DNA from: Candidatus Phytoplasma vitis
GTDB taxonomy: Bacteria; Bacillota_I; Bacilli_A; Acholeplasmatales; Acholeplasmataceae
Reading direction: 5' to 3'
Length of the DNA: 64,000 nucleotides
Assembly (NCBI GenBank): GCA_023934045.1
Contig: CP097583.1
Coordinates: 434,001-498,000 of the forward strand
The notes beneath the pieces were generated by a model that worked only from the letters and a program-made list of their open reading frames with translations, ran no database searches and was not told the origin of the DNA. The position numbers and the translations under genes are program-made. This document shows, piece by piece, positions 8,924 to 17,978 of this stretch (position 1 is the first letter of the stretch; each line of letters opens with the position of its first letter).

Positions 8924-10165
8924 TTAAAAAAATTTATTATAAATTCTTTGAACATTATTTTTTGCTTTCATATCTTGTATCGATTCTAAAGCGACACCAA
9001 CAATAATTAAAAGACTAGTCCCACCAAAAGTAATTTTTTGAGATATTTCACTTCCTGCTAAATAATTAATTATATCAGGAGTAGCAGCTAATAAAGTCAA
9101 AAAACAACTACCAAGAAAAGTAATTTTAAACATTTCGCGAACTATTTTTTTAACAGTAGGTAATCCAGGTTGAACATCTTTTAAATAAGCATTTTGTTTT
9201 GACAAATGTTCAGCTACATCTTTCGGATTGATAGTCATAAAAGATGAAAAAAAAGAAAATAACATAATTAATAAAACATAAACAAAAAAATATATTCCTA
9301 ATTCTGATCGTGATCTTACAAAAATATCAATATATTTCGAAAATGTTCCATTTCTTGGAAAAAATACTGATATTTGTTTTATTAAATTTAAAAAAGCATC
9401 CGCAAAAATAATTGGTAAAATACCAGATGTATTTAATTTAATAGGAATGTATTTATCAATTTTATCATTATTTCTATTTATAGCGTAATTAATAGGAATT
9501 TTTAAATAAGCTGAAGATAAGATAATTGTTAATATTAATAAAATAAAATAAGAAATTAAAATTAATATACGTTGTATTTCCAAACCATTTGTAAATAACA
9601 AATATTCAAAAGTTTTATATAATTTATCTACCATCCCTATAGCTATTAATATAGAAATTCCATTTCCTAATCCCTTAGAAGTTATTAAATCAGCTAACCA
9701 AACAGATATAAAAACGCCGACTGTTAAAAAAAAGAGTGTTTGAAATATACAATCAGATGATAATAATGATGGGGATTCAATTTGAACAAATGTCCATCCA
9801 TGACCTAAAGATAACAAAATAGTCAAAATTCTAGTACATATATTAATTTTATGTTTTCCTTTTTCTCCTTGTTCTTGCCATTCTTTCATAAAAGGGAATA
9901 CCTTTTGACTCAATTGAATAACAATAGAAGCAGTAACATAAGGCATAACTCCCAAAGATAAAATACATAAAGAAGGATTACTACTAAATATTGATTCCAA
10001 AAATTTTAAATCTGACGGTAATTTTAAGGGTAAATAGTAAGATTTGTCTAAAAAAGGAATATAAATCCTAGTACCAATAACATAAACCAAAATAATAAAT
10101 AAAGTGAAAAAAATTTTTTTAATTGTTTTTTTTTTGTCTACTAAAAAATTAATTAATCTTGTCAT
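8924..10165 (-). CDS. secY: Preprotein translocase subunit SecY
   Basis: SecY is the channel of the Sec translocon in the cytoplasmic membrane. About ten hydrophobic segments are visible over 413 residues. Family landmarks are the plug-region PFMKEWQEQGEKGKHKIN stretch (read in two parts), the segment SKGLGNGISILIAIGMV, and NPKDVAEHLSKQNAYLKDVQPG in the cytoplasmic loop that docks the ribosome and SecA. It lies 6 nt from rplO and shares its transcript. As the only translocon channel gene seen, it should serve secreted effectors and membrane proteins. Confidence 0.97.
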   Translation of the reverse strand: MTRLINFLVDKKKTIKKIFFTLFIILVYVIGTRIYIPFLDKSYYLPLKLPSDLKFLESIFSSNPSLCILSLGVMPYVTASIVIQLSQKVFPFMKEWQEQGEKGKHKINICTRILTILLSLGHGWTFVQIESPSLLSSDCIFQTLFFLTVGVFISVWLADLITSKGLGNGISILIAIGMVDKLYKTFEYLLFTNGLEIQRILILISYFILLILTIILSSAYLKIPINYAINRNNDKIDKYIPIKLNTSGILPIIFADAFLNLIKQISVFFPRNGTFSKYIDIFVRSRSELGIYFFVYVLLIMLFSFFSSFMTINPKDVAEHLSKQNAYLKDVQPGLPTVKKIVREMFKITFLGSCFLTLLAATPDIINYLAGSEISQKITFGGTSLLIIVGVALESIQDMKAKNNVQRIYNKFF

Positions 10166-10171
10166 ATAAAA

Positions 10172-10612
10172 CTACCTTATTATTTCTATATTACCACCAT
10201 TTTGTTCGATAATATCTTTTGCTTTTTTAGAAAATTTACAGGCTTGAACAGTTAATTTCTTAGTTAAATCACCTTTAGCTAAAACTTTAACCAATAACTT
10301 ATTATTTTTAATTATTTTCTTTTTCAATAATAAATCTTTTGTTATTAAAGAACCGTCTTCAAACAGTTCTAATTCTTTTAAATTAACTATACAATATTTA
10401 ATTTTATTAAAATTATGAAATCCTCTTTTAGGAATTCTTTGAAAAAAAGGTGTTTGTCCACCCTCAAAACCTAATCGAGTGCCACCTCCAGTACGAGCTA
10501 ACTGACCTTTATGACCTTTACCCGAGGTTTTACCATTTCCACTTCCAGGTCCGCGTCCTAAACGTTTAATTGTTTTTCTAGCGCCTTTAACAGGTTTTAA
10601 TAAATGTAACAT
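10172..10612 (-). CDS. rplO: 50S ribosomal protein L15
   Basis: L15 is an early-assembly 23S-binding protein. The Gly-rich N-terminus RLGRGPGSGNGKTSGKGHKGQ is diagnostic, followed by GFEGGQTPFFQRIPKRGF and the C-terminal VQACKFSKKAKDIIEQNGG. I start it at the ATG at 10612 (146 residues, MLHLLKPVKGA), since that is the family start. The 11-codon open extension upstream lies inside rpmD. Confidence 0.95.
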   Translation of the reverse strand: MLHLLKPVKGARKTIKRLGRGPGSGNGKTSGKGHKGQLARTGGGTRLGFEGGQTPFFQRIPKRGFHNFNKIKYCIVNLKELELFEDGSLITKDLLLKKKIIKNNKLLVKVLAKGDLTKKLTVQACKFSKKAKDIIEQNGGNIEIIR

Positions 10613-10613
10613 C

Positions 10614-10811
10614 TTAATTGCTCTCTTTATTAATAATTTCTTCAACTACAACTAAATGATGAATTTTTTTAATAATGCCTCTGATAACTTCAACATTATC
10701 TTTTATAACTTTTTGATTAATCTTTTTCAAACCTAAAACATTAGCGTTTTTAATTTGATTTGGAGTTCTCCCGATTAAACTTTTTTTTAATGTAATTGAT
10801 AATTTTTTCAT
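10614..10811 (-). CDS. rpmD: 50S ribosomal protein L30
   Basis: L30 is a small large-subunit protein. The 65 residues include the family core LKKSLIGRTPNQIKNANVLGL and the later DNVEVIRGIIKKIHHLVVVEE. It sits between rpsE (4-nt ATGA overlap) and rplO (1-nt gap), the canonical spc position. The C-terminal tail is slightly longer than usual. Confidence 0.93.
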   Translation of the reverse strand: MKKLSITLKKSLIGRTPNQIKNANVLGLKKINQKVIKDNVEVIRGIIKKIHHLVVVEEIINKESN

Positions 10812-11347
10812 TTTTGTTTACCTTTAAATCTTGCTATCAAATTAATGCCTCTAGTTTTTTCTACATCCTTGATAGTTCTTAGTTTTTGTAATCCAATCAT
10901 TAAAGCTCTTAAAGTATTTATAGGTGTTCTCGAACCTAAAGATTTTGCTGAAATATCACGAATACCTACTAATTCAAAAACGGTTCTAGCAGCTCCTCCA
11001 GCAATAATACCTTTACCTTTTGCAACAGGTTTTATTAAAGTTTTAGAAGCACCATACTCACCGACAACTTCGTGAGGAATAGTAGTTCCTGCAAGCGGAA
11101 TTTTAACCAAATTATTTTTTGCTTTCTCCAATGCTTTTTTTATAGCATCTAAAATTTCTTGAGCTTTAGCACTTGCAAAACCTACTCGACCTTTTTTATC
11201 TCCAACAACAACTAAAGCAGAAAAACGTAAACGACGTCCACCTTTTACAACTTTAGTAATTCTATTAATTAAAATTACTTTTTCTTGAAAAACACTATTT
11301 ACTTTTTTAAAATTAGTTTTGTCTCTTGAACTATTTATATTAATCAA
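10808..11347 (-). CDS. rpsE: 30S ribosomal protein S5
   Basis: S5 acts in decoding accuracy and mRNA unwinding. The double-stranded RNA-binding domain is clear (VILINRITKVVKGGRRLRF, VGDKKGRVGFASAKAQE), followed by the C-terminal domain with AGGAARTVFELVGI and LGSRTPINTLRA. It has 179 residues and overlaps both rplR and rpmD by 4 nt, implying tight translational coupling. Confidence 0.97.
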   Translation of the reverse strand: MININSSRDKTNFKKVNSVFQEKVILINRITKVVKGGRRLRFSALVVVGDKKGRVGFASAKAQEILDAIKKALEKAKNNLVKIPLAGTTIPHEVVGEYGASKTLIKPVAKGKGIIAGGAARTVFELVGIRDISAKSLGSRTPINTLRALMIGLQKLRTIKDVEKTRGINLIARFKGKQK

Positions 11348-11697
11348 AATATTAATCCCTCTTCTCTTGCAACATTCGCTAAAGTTTTTATACGTCCATG
11401 ATATAAACGTCCATCACGATCAAAAACAACTTTATTAATACCTTTTTGTAAAGCTTTATGAGCAATAATTCTTCCGATATCTGCAGCTACTTTATTATTA
11501 ATTATACTAGCTTTAATTTCTTTACTATGAGCGCTACATAAAGTAACTTTATTTTTGTCATCGATTATCTGAACATAAAAATATTTTTTCGAATAAAAAA
11601 CATTTAAACGAGGTCTTTCTGAGGTACCTATTATTTTTTTTCTTAAACGTAAATGACGTTTTTTACGTAAAGATGTTGATGATTCTTTATTTATCAT
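11344..11697 (-). CDS. rplR: 50S ribosomal protein L18
   Basis: L18 binds 5S rRNA in the central protuberance. The 117-residue protein shows RKKIIGTSERPRLNVFYSKK, the middle VQIIDD strand, and the C-terminal motif VVFDRDGRLYHGRIKTLANVAREEGL. The 4-nt overlap with rpsE and the position after rplF are standard for the spc operon. Confidence 0.96.
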   Translation of the reverse strand: MINKESSTSLRKKRHLRLRKKIIGTSERPRLNVFYSKKYFYVQIIDDKNKVTLCSAHSKEIKASIINNKVAADIGRIIAHKALQKGINKVVFDRDGRLYHGRIKTLANVAREEGLIF

Positions 11698-11718
11698 TAT
11701 GTAAATAAATATCCTTTC

Positions 11719-12261
11719 TTATTTTTTAGCACTTTTTCCTGCTTTACGATGAACATAAGCACCAGCTAAACGAATTCCTTTGCCTGTATAAGGTTCTGGT
11801 TTGCGTAATTTTAATATTTTAGCAGCAACTTGACCTACAAATTGTTTGTCTATACCTCGAATAATAATTTGTTTATTCTTTATAATCTCTATTTCAACAT
11901 CAGAAGGAATAGGTAAAAAAACAACATGAGAAAAACCTAAATTAAAAATCAAATTAGAGCCTTCTTTTTTAACAACATAATCTAACCCAACAATTTCAAT
12001 CTTTTTTACAAACAAATTAGTTAAACCTGAAATCATATTAAATAATAAGGCACGTGTAGTACCATGAATTTTTTTCATAAAAACTTCATTATTTGGTCTT
12101 GAAATTTTAATTAAATTATCTTTAATATCGATATTTAATGAAGGGTTTATTTGATATTTTAATTTATGTGAAGAAGATTCGATATGAATTAAATTTTGTT
12201 CTCCAATTTCGACTTTAATTCCCTCAGGAATTGAAATGGATTTTTTTCCTATTCTTGACAT
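11719..12261 (-). CDS. rplF: 50S ribosomal protein L6
   Basis: L6 lies near the GTPase-associated centre. The N-terminal MSRIGKKSISIPEG and the C-terminal PEPYTGKGIRLAGAYVHRKAGKSAKK signature (given here as a run of shorter motifs: PEPYTGKGI, HRKAGKSAKK) identify it. The two-domain length of 180 residues is normal. It is 20 nt downstream of rpsH with a GGAG site at the start. Confidence 0.97.
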   Translation of the reverse strand: MSRIGKKSISIPEGIKVEIGEQNLIHIESSSHKLKYQINPSLNIDIKDNLIKISRPNNEVFMKKIHGTTRALLFNMISGLTNLFVKKIEIVGLDYVVKKEGSNLIFNLGFSHVVFLPIPSDVEIEIIKNKQIIIRGIDKQFVGQVAAKILKLRKPEPYTGKGIRLAGAYVHRKAGKSAKK

Positions 12262-12280
12262 TATAGTCTCCTTATATAAA

Positions 12281-12655
12281 TTACCAAATATAAGCTAAAA
12301 CTTCTCCACCTATATTATTAGCTAAAGCTTCATAATCTGTCAAAATACCCTTTGAAGTAGAAATTAAAGCTATTCCTAAACCATTTAAAACTCTAGGTAT
12401 TTTTTTAACAGAAACATGTTTGGATACTCTTTTTAAACCTAAAATGGTTCTTTGTTTATTACCATGATATTTTAGAGAAATTGTAATATTTCTTCTTGCC
12501 TCATCTACAAAAAAACCTTTAATAAAGCCTTCTTTTCTTATAACTTCTAACATTTTTATTTTTAATTTAGAACAAGGAACCGAAACTTTTTCATGAAACA
12601 TTGCATTAGCATTACGTATTCTTGTTAATAAATCAGCAATAGGATTCGTAAACAT
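12281..12655 (-). CDS. rpsH: 30S ribosomal protein S8
   Basis: S8 binds the central domain of 16S rRNA and in many bacteria represses this operon. I start it at the ATG at 12655 (124 residues), because the family begins with the sequence seen there, TNPIADLLTRIRNA. The nine codons of open frame upstream contain the AAGGAG ribosome site itself. The C-terminal STSKGILTDYEA...GGEVLAYIW is typical. No S8-binding operator could be identified by eye. Confidence 0.95.
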   Translation of the reverse strand: MFTNPIADLLTRIRNANAMFHEKVSVPCSKLKIKMLEVIRKEGFIKGFFVDEARRNITISLKYHGNKQRTILGLKRVSKHVSVKKIPRVLNGLGIALISTSKGILTDYEALANNIGGEVLAYIW

Positions 12656-12675
12656 AATTTTTCTTATTCTCCTTT

Positions 12676-12945
12676 TTACCAACTAACTTTCTTAACACCA
12701 GGTAATTCACCTTTGTTAGCTAATTCACGAAATTTAATTCTAGATAAACCAAATTTTCTAATATATCCTCTTGATCTACCATCAATTTGATCTATATTTT
12801 TAAGACGAACTGGTGAAGATTGAACTGGAAGTTTTGATAACCCTTTGTAATCTTTTTTTCTTCTTAATTCAAGACGTTTTTCTATATATTTCGCAAATAT
12901 TTCTTTTTGTTTTTGGTTTTTAACAATTTTAGATTTCTTTGCCAT
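12676..12945 (-). CDS. rpsN: 30S ribosomal protein S14, zinc-free form
   Basis: S14 lies in the head of the small subunit. This is the 89-residue long form with no C-x2-C zinc ribbon: the C-terminal half reads [20 protein letters not shown], and the four Cys of the 61-residue Firmicutes form are absent. It sits between rplE and rpsH, where the zinc form often resides. Together with the L36 variant it suggests reduced zinc demand by the ribosome. Confidence 0.95.
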   Translation of the reverse strand: MAKKSKIVKNQKQKEIFAKYIEKRLELRRKKDYKGLSKLPVQSSPVRLKNIDQIDGRSRGYIRKFGLSRIKFRELANKGELPGVKKVSW

Positions 12946-13002
12946 TCAACAACTCCTTATTTAATGTTTTTGTATTTATTAAAAAAATATTTATTAAAAA
13001 TT

Positions 13003-13545
13003 TTATTTTCTGAAAGGCATTCCATAAAATTCTAATAATTTTTTAGCATCTTTATCGTTTTTAGCTGTAGTAACAATACAAATATCCATACCACAAACTT
13101 TTTTAACTTTGTCTAAATCAATTTCAGGAAAAACAATTTGTTCTTTTATCCCTAATGAGTAATTTCCTCTACCATCGAAAGATTTAGGACTAATACCTCT
13201 AAAATCTCGAGTTCTTGGTAAAACTATTTTAATTAACTTATTTAAAAAAAATTCTTTTTTATGACCTCTTAAAGTAACTTTTAAACCAATAGGCATTCCT
13301 TCTCTTAATTTAAAATTAGAAATGGATTTTTTAGCTTTAATAATTACAGGTATCTGTCCACTAATTAAAGTTAACTGTTCATACAATTCGTCTAAAATTT
13401 TAACATTAGAAATAGCTTCGCCTACAGACATATTAATAACTATTTTTTCTATTTTAGGAACTTGCATTACTGATTTAAAGTTAAAAATTTCTTTTAAAGC
13501 AAAAAACGAATTTTTTGTGGTCAAATCAATATTTTGTTTTTTCAT
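13003..13545 (-). CDS. rplE: 50S ribosomal protein L5
   Basis: L5 binds 5S rRNA and contacts P-site tRNA. The 180-residue protein has [19 protein letters not shown] near residue 29, [20 protein letters not shown], and [20 protein letters not shown], all in family order. It is followed by a 57-nt gap before rpsN and preceded by rplX 21 nt upstream. Confidence 0.97.
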   Translation of the reverse strand: MKKQNIDLTTKNSFFALKEIFNFKSVMQVPKIEKIVINMSVGEAISNVKILDELYEQLTLISGQIPVIIKAKKSISNFKLREGMPIGLKVTLRGHKKEFFLNKLIKIVLPRTRDFRGISPKSFDGRGNYSLGIKEQIVFPEIDLDKVKKVCGMDICIVTTAKNDKDAKKLLEFYGMPFRK

Positions 13546-13566
13546 TTATTATCTACCTTTTTTATA

Positions 13567-13914
13567 TTATGATACATCCAACAAAACACCAGTTTTTTTT
13601 GAATAACGAACTTTTTTTCCTGATTCATGACGGAATCCGACACGAGTTGGAATGTTTTTTTCAGGATCAATTAAAGCTACATTAGAAATATGAATAGGCA
13701 TTTCTTCTTTAACTATATTTCCTTTTTTTTCATCTTTAGAAGGATTTTTATGTTTTGTAGCTATATTTACACCTTCCACTAAAACTTTTTGTTCTTTAAA
13801 AAAAATTTTTATTACTTTTCCGGTTTTGACAGTTTTATTACCTTTTTCATCAATAAAAAAACGATCTTTTCCAGAAATAATAGCTACTATATCTCCTACT
13901 TTAATATACATCAT
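13567..13914 (-). CDS. rplX: 50S ribosomal protein L24
   Basis: L24 is an assembly initiator at the tunnel exit. The KOW motif VGDIVAIISGKDR opens the protein, followed by GKVIKIFFKEQKVLVEGVN and a C-terminal NVALIDPEKNIPTRVGFR. It has 115 residues; a second Met follows the first, and either may be the start. It lies 6 nt from rplN. Confidence 0.95.
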   Translation of the reverse strand: MMYIKVGDIVAIISGKDRFFIDEKGNKTVKTGKVIKIFFKEQKVLVEGVNIATKHKNPSKDEKKGNIVKEEMPIHISNVALIDPEKNIPTRVGFRHESGKKVRYSKKTGVLLDVS

Positions 13915-13920
13915 ATTTCC

Positions 13921-14301
13921 TCATATTACAAAAACTTTTTCAGCTAAAGAAAGAAATTTAGAAAATTTACTATCTTTTAGTTTTTGATTTTTAACTACAG
14001 GTCCAAAAATCCTTGTCCCTTTTAAAGTCATATCATCTTTGATAATAACTACTGCGTTATCATCAAATTTAATATAAGAACCATTTTTTCCTGCTAAGCC
14101 TTTTTTAGTACGTAAAATTAAAGCTTTAGACTTTTCTCCTGATTTTACCATTCCAGATGGAATACTTTTTTTAATAGCGACTACAACAACATCGCCTATT
14201 TGAGCATAACGTCTTTTACTTGAACCAGGAATATTAATAACTAAAACTTCTTTAGCGCCACTATTATCAGCTACTTTTAAACGGGTATTTACTTGAATCA
14301 T
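13921..14301 (-). CDS. rplN: 50S ribosomal protein L14
   Basis: L14 forms an intersubunit bridge. Diagnostic motifs are [34 protein letters not shown] and the closing GTRIFGPVV. At 126 residues it is a few longer than the 122 typical of the family: the tail reads [12 protein letters not shown], which matches the usual KIVSLAPEVL ending with an extra residue block before it. Confidence 0.97.
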   Translation of the reverse strand: MIQVNTRLKVADNSGAKEVLVINIPGSSKRRYAQIGDVVVVAIKKSIPSGMVKSGEKSKALILRTKKGLAGKNGSYIKFDDNAVVIIKDDMTLKGTRIFGPVVKNQKLKDSKFSKFLSLAEKVFVI

Positions 14302-14302
14302 A

Positions 14303-14569
14303 TTATTCTTTTACCTTATTTTTGCTCAAAATAACATTTAATAAACGAAATTTTTTAGTTTTAGATACAGGTCTTCTTTCTTCAAAAGAAACAAGATCAC
14401 CTATTTTAGCAACTTCATTTTCGTCGTGAATATAAAATTTGCTAGTTTTTTTAATTCTTTTTTTGTATAAAGGATGTTTATTATAAGAATTAACAGCTAC
14501 AACAACTGTTTTTTGCATTTTATCAGAAACAACGACGCCTGAAAAAACTTTTCTATTATTATCACGCAT
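14303..14569 (-). CDS. rpsQ: 30S ribosomal protein S17
   Basis: S17 is a primary 16S-binding OB-fold protein. The core [19 protein letters not shown] and the [21 protein letters not shown] block are clear. I start it at the ATG at 14569 (88 residues) because AGGTGA lies 6 nt upstream. An in-frame GTG three codons earlier is part of that ribosome site and is less likely. It ends 1 nt from rplN, and a 121-nt gap with a hairpin precedes it. Confidence 0.94.
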   Translation of the reverse strand: MRDNNRKVFSGVVVSDKMQKTVVVAVNSYNKHPLYKKRIKKTSKFYIHDENEVAKIGDLVSFEERRPVSKTKKFRLLNVILSKNKVKE

Positions 14570-14643
14570 AATTTTCACCTATTTTTTTAAAAATATTTTA
14601 AAAAACAAAAATATATTAATTTATTTTTTTTATTTATCAATTA

Positions 14644-14688
14644 TTTAAATAAAATTAAAATTAAAAAAATATTTTAATTTTATTTAAA
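14644..14688. other. Perfect 18-bp hairpin between rpmC and rpsQ
   Basis: Positions 14644-14661 and 14671-14688 are exact reverse complements around a 9-nt loop. The stem is pure A/T and lies in a 121-nt non-coding gap, the largest inside the S10-spc part of the cluster, where neighbours mostly overlap or lie within about 20-60 nt. It could be an mRNA processing or attenuation site. There is no conventional U-run after the stem in the direction of transcription. Confidence 0.55.
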
Positions 14689-14690
14689 AA

Positions 14691-14930
14691 TTATTCATTT
14701 GAAACGATTGATACTAAACTTTCATTTTTATTATTGATTTTAGACATTTCTTTTTCGCGAATAATTGTTTTAATTTGTCTAATATTTTTTTTTATCTTAC
14801 GAATACGAGATGTATCTTTTAATTTAACTAAATTCAAATTTAATTTAGCATCAAATAATTCTTCTTTTAAATTGATAATTTTTTTATTCATTTCATCATC
14901 AGACATTTTACGAATTTCTTTGATCATCAT
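14691..14930 (-). CDS. rpmC: 50S ribosomal protein L29
   Basis: L29 sits at the tunnel exit and helps dock SRP and trigger factor. The helical hairpin is visible as [30 protein letters not shown] (in two halves) followed by [20 protein letters not shown]. At 79 residues it carries a short Asn/Ser-rich C-terminal extension beyond the usual 65. The ATG overlaps the rplP stop by 4 nt. Confidence 0.94.
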   Translation of the reverse strand: MMIKEIRKMSDDEMNKKIINLKEELFDAKLNLNLVKLKDTSRIRKIKKNIRQIKTIIREKEMSKINNKNESLVSIVSNE

Positions 14931-15349
14931 GATTCTTGGCCTCTTTTAACTATTTTTGTAGTAATAGGTAATTTATGTGAAGCTAATCTTAAAGCTTCTA
15001 TTTCTATTTTATCTAAATTATTAGCATCACTAACTTCGAATAGAACTTTTCCTTTTTTAACAACTGCAACCCATAATTCAGGATTACCTTTACCAGAACC
15101 CATTCGAACTTCTAAAGGTTTTCTTGTTAAAGATAAAAAAGGGAAAATGTTCAACCAAACTTTTCCTTCTCTTTTCATATGACGTGTCATCGCTATACGA
15201 GCAGATTCTATTTGTTGGCTAGTAATCCATGCTCCTTTTTTTGCAATCAAACCATAATTACCATTAATAATTCTATTTTGACCTTTTGATTTACCTTCAT
15301 AACTTATACGATGAGGACGACGATATTTAGTCTTTTTTGGCATTAACAT
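14927..15349 (-). CDS. rplP: 50S ribosomal protein L16
   Basis: L16 shapes the A-site tRNA pocket. The 140-residue protein starts [14 protein letters not shown], has [22 protein letters not shown] and [11 protein letters not shown], and ends with the family's [11 protein letters not shown]. The upstream of the two possible ATGs (15349) is preferred: AGAGGGG lies 13 nt before it, and the N-terminus then matches Bacillus L16. Confidence 0.96.
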   Translation of the reverse strand: MLMPKKTKYRRPHRISYEGKSKGQNRIINGNYGLIAKKGAWITSQQIESARIAMTRHMKREGKVWLNIFPFLSLTRKPLEVRMGSGKGNPELWVAVVKKGKVLFEVSDANNLDKIEIEALRLASHKLPITTKIVKRGQES

Positions 15350-15379
15350 AATATATTATGTACCCCTCTTTTGATTATA

Positions 15380-16132
15380 TTAAGACGTGCTTTTTTTAAA
15401 ATTTTTCTTATCAACAAAATGTCTTTTATTATTATTTTTTTTATTTTCATATTGAGAAGAAAATATTTGTCTAGTATCTGCGATGGTTTTATTAGGTAAA
15501 ACCTCACCATGATTAATAATTACTTTAACACCTAAAACACCATAAGTAGTATGGGCTTCTTCAAAAGCGTAATCAATATCAGCTCTTAAAGTATTCAAAG
15601 GAACAACTCCCATAGAAATAGAATCTCTTCTAGCTTTTTCAGCTCCACCTAAACGACCTGTAATAATAATCTTAATACCTTTAATACCGCTTTTTAAAGC
15701 TTTTTGAATAGCTGATTTTAAAACAGCTTTATAAAAAGCTCTTTGTTGCAATTGCATAGCGATATTTTGAGCAACTAAAACAGCAATTTTATTAATTGCT
15801 TTTACTTCGAAAATATTAATTTGAACTTTTTTATTAATTAATTTTTCTATTTTATTAATTAAACTATTTTTATTCTTATTTTCCGGACCTTGAATGATAC
15901 CTATTTTTGAAGTATATAAATCTATTTCAATAAATTCATCATTTGATTTTTTTAAACGTTTGATTTCTATTTGAGAAATAGTTGATTTAGGATAATGATT
16001 TTTAATTAAAGTTCTAATTTTAAAATCTTCACCGACTAAAAAAGGAACTTTTTTATCAACATCATACCATTTAGATTCCCAAGTCCTAATTATTCCTAAT
16101 CTCAAACCATTAGGATTACTCTTTTGACCCAT
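15380..16132 (-). CDS. rpsC: 30S ribosomal protein S3
   Basis: S3 lines the mRNA entry channel and has helicase function. The start MGQKSNPNGLRLGI is canonical, so the 17-nt overlap with rplV is real. Then come the KH domain (IKIIITGRLGGAEKAR) and ADIDYAFEEAHTTYGVLGVKVII. At 250 residues, the C-terminus carries a Lys/Asn-rich tail. rplV-rpsC is a common phytoplasma typing marker. Confidence 0.97.
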   Translation of the reverse strand: MGQKSNPNGLRLGIIRTWESKWYDVDKKVPFLVGEDFKIRTLIKNHYPKSTISQIEIKRLKKSNDEFIEIDLYTSKIGIIQGPENKNKNSLINKIEKLINKKVQINIFEVKAINKIAVLVAQNIAMQLQQRAFYKAVLKSAIQKALKSGIKGIKIIITGRLGGAEKARRDSISMGVVPLNTLRADIDYAFEEAHTTYGVLGVKVIINHGEVLPNKTIADTRQIFSSQYENKKNNNKRHFVDKKNFKKSTS

Positions 16133-16490
16133 TTACTTGCATCTCCTGAATTTCTTTTTTAAATGAAGAAAGAAATATTTTTACACGACTCATTCTTTTT
16201 TTTCTTTTATCTGTTTTACCTTTAGCTCTCGGAAATAAACGAGGTAAACGCAAACCTTCATCGACAAATATTTCTTTAACAAATAAATCATCTTTATTAA
16301 AATTAAAATTATGAACAGCATTTGCAACAGCACTTTTTAATAATTTAAAAATAACAGGAGCAGACGATTTAGAAGTAAACATTAAAATAGCTTCTGCTTC
16401 TTTAACATGCTTACCACGTATTAAATCAGCAACTAAACGTGCTTTTCTAGGAGTAATAGGTATTGGACTTGTTACAGCTTTAACTTTCAT
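16116..16490 (-). CDS. rplV: 50S ribosomal protein L22
   Basis: L22 reaches into the exit tunnel, where its beta-hairpin can carry macrolide-resistance changes. The segments ITPRKARLVADLIRGKHVKEA, VANAVHNFNF and RLFPRAKGKTDKRKKRMSR identify it. It has 124 residues, slightly longer than usual at the C-terminus, where it overlaps the rpsC start. Confidence 0.96.
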   Translation of the reverse strand: MKVKAVTSPIPITPRKARLVADLIRGKHVKEAEAILMFTSKSSAPVIFKLLKSAVANAVHNFNFNKDDLFVKEIFVDEGLRLPRLFPRAKGKTDKRKKRMSRVKIFLSSFKKEIQEMQVNGSKE

Positions 16491-16508
16491 ATAAATACCT
16501 TCTTTAAA

Positions 16509-16790
16509 TTATTTTTTTGAAACTTTTTTATCACCTTTTGCATGACCGCGAAAAGTACGAGTACGTGAAAATTCCCCTAATTTATGATTAACCATATCTT
16601 CAGTAATAGAACAACTAATATACTCTTTTCCATTGTAAACATCAATTTTATGTCCAACAAAAATAGGTAAAATAACGCTTCTACGAGAACGAGTTTTAAT
16701 AGCTTTTTCAGTTTTATTTTTTTTTTGTTTCATTACTTTAAGTAAAAGGGATTCATCACAAAAAGGACCTTTTTTAATTGAACGAGTCAT
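16509..16790 (-). CDS. rpsS: 30S ribosomal protein S19
   Basis: S19 forms a complex with S13 in the head of the small subunit. The 93-residue protein has [35 protein letters not shown] and [20 protein letters not shown], all canonical. It lies between rplB and rplV with 18-19 nt on each side, and both spacers contain purine-rich ribosome sites. Confidence 0.97.
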   Translation of the reverse strand: MTRSIKKGPFCDESLLLKVMKQKKNKTEKAIKTRSRRSVILPIFVGHKIDVYNGKEYISCSITEDMVNHKLGEFSRTRTFRGHAKGDKKVSKK

Positions 16791-16809
16791 ATTTTATACA
16801 CCTATAAAT

Positions 16810-17640
16810 CTATTTTTTGCAATTTTTTAAAATTAACTTATTAGAATTTTTATTTTTCTTACGTGTTTTAACACCAAGAGCTTTTTTACCCCAAGGAGTC
16901 ATAGGAGCTTTACGTCCGATAGGAGCGCGACCTTCGCCACCACCATGTGGATGATCATTAGGATTCATAGCTGAACCTCTAACAGTAGGTCTTATAGATA
17001 AATAACGACTTCTTCCAGCTTTACCATTACGAATTAGTTTATAAAATTCGTTTCCTAATACTCCTATTGTAGCTCTACATTCAGATAAAAATTTTCTTGT
17101 TTGACCAGAAGATAAACTTAAAACAACATATTTACCCTCTTTTTTAATAATTTGAGCCGAAGTACCAGCACTACGAGCTAATTGACCACCTTTACCAGGT
17201 TTTAATTCAATATTATGAACTAAAAAACCTTCAGGAATATTTTTTAAAGGTAAAGTGTTTCCGACTCTAATATCAGATTTTTCTCCTGAAAAAATTTTAT
17301 CTCCTACTTTAACATCTTTTGGAGTCAAAATATATCTTTTTTCTCCATCAACGTAATTAATTAAAGAAATATTACAATTACGGTTAGGATCGTATTCTAT
17401 AGTAGATAATTTTCCAGGTATATTATCTTTATTGCGTTTAAAATCAATAAGACGATATTTTTGTTTAACTCCACCACCACGATGTCGTACTGTTATTTTG
17501 CCTTGATTATTTCTTCCACCTGTGCTCTTTTGTGGAACTAATAAACTTTTTTCAGGAGTAGAAGTTGTAAGTTCTCTAAAATCTTGTAGACTCATGTTAC
17601 GATGTCCATTAGACGTAGGCTTATATTTTTTAATAGCCAT
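16810..17640 (-). CDS. rplB: 50S ribosomal protein L2
   Basis: L2 is essential for subunit association and peptidyl transfer. The 276-residue protein shows the family motifs [36 protein letters not shown], and [20 protein letters not shown] with the conserved His near the peptidyl transferase centre. The C-terminus is Lys/Asn-rich. A GGAG site precedes the start. Confidence 0.98.
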   Translation of the reverse strand: MAIKKYKPTSNGHRNMSLQDFRELTTSTPEKSLLVPQKSTGGRNNQGKITVRHRGGGVKQKYRLIDFKRNKDNIPGKLSTIEYDPNRNCNISLINYVDGEKRYILTPKDVKVGDKIFSGEKSDIRVGNTLPLKNIPEGFLVHNIELKPGKGGQLARSAGTSAQIIKKEGKYVVLSLSSGQTRKFLSECRATIGVLGNEFYKLIRNGKAGRSRYLSIRPTVRGSAMNPNDHPHGGGEGRAPIGRKAPMTPWGKKALGVKTRKKNKNSNKLILKNCKK

Positions 17641-17678
17641 AATAAGCTCCTTTCTTTAAATTTAAAAATTATACTAAA

Positions 17679-17978
17679 TTATTTTTGTTTTTCTTCATTA
17701 AAAACATTTATTCTTTGAGCTGGAAACAATTTAACAATTGCTTTTTTGTAACCAGAAGTATAACCTTGAAATTTACCTTTTTTTTTGAATTTAGGTAATA
17801 CATTCATAACATTAACAGAAAAAACTTTTACTTTGAAAATATGTTCTATAGCTTTTCTGATTTCTATTTTATTAGATTCTTTTTTAACCTTAAAAGTATA
17901 TTCATTATTAATTTCCATTTTTTTATTAGTAGATTCAGTGATAATCGGATCGTGAATCAAGTCATAATATTTAATCAT
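17679..17978 (-). CDS. rplW: 50S ribosomal protein L23
   Basis: L23 is the main docking site for trigger factor and SRP at the tunnel exit. The 99-residue protein has YDLIHDPIITESTNKKM, YTFKVKKESNKIEIRKAIE and VKVFSVNVMNVLPKFKKKG. It overlaps the rplD stop by one base. The length and order are standard. Confidence 0.95.
   Translation of the reverse strand: MIKYYDLIHDPIITESTNKKMEINNEYTFKVKKESNKIEIRKAIEHIFKVKVFSVNVMNVLPKFKKKGKFQGYTSGYKKAIVKLFPAQRINVFNEEKQK

Noticed and set aside
10845-11075. Plus-strand open frame inside rpsE.
   Set aside because: It is the antisense shadow of a conserved ribosomal protein gene. The same applies to those at 3983, 7593, 13322, 14734, 18896, 20562, 22873, 24792, 28481, 37826, 47926, 58082 and 59364, and to the minus-strand frame at 58044 inside cdsA.
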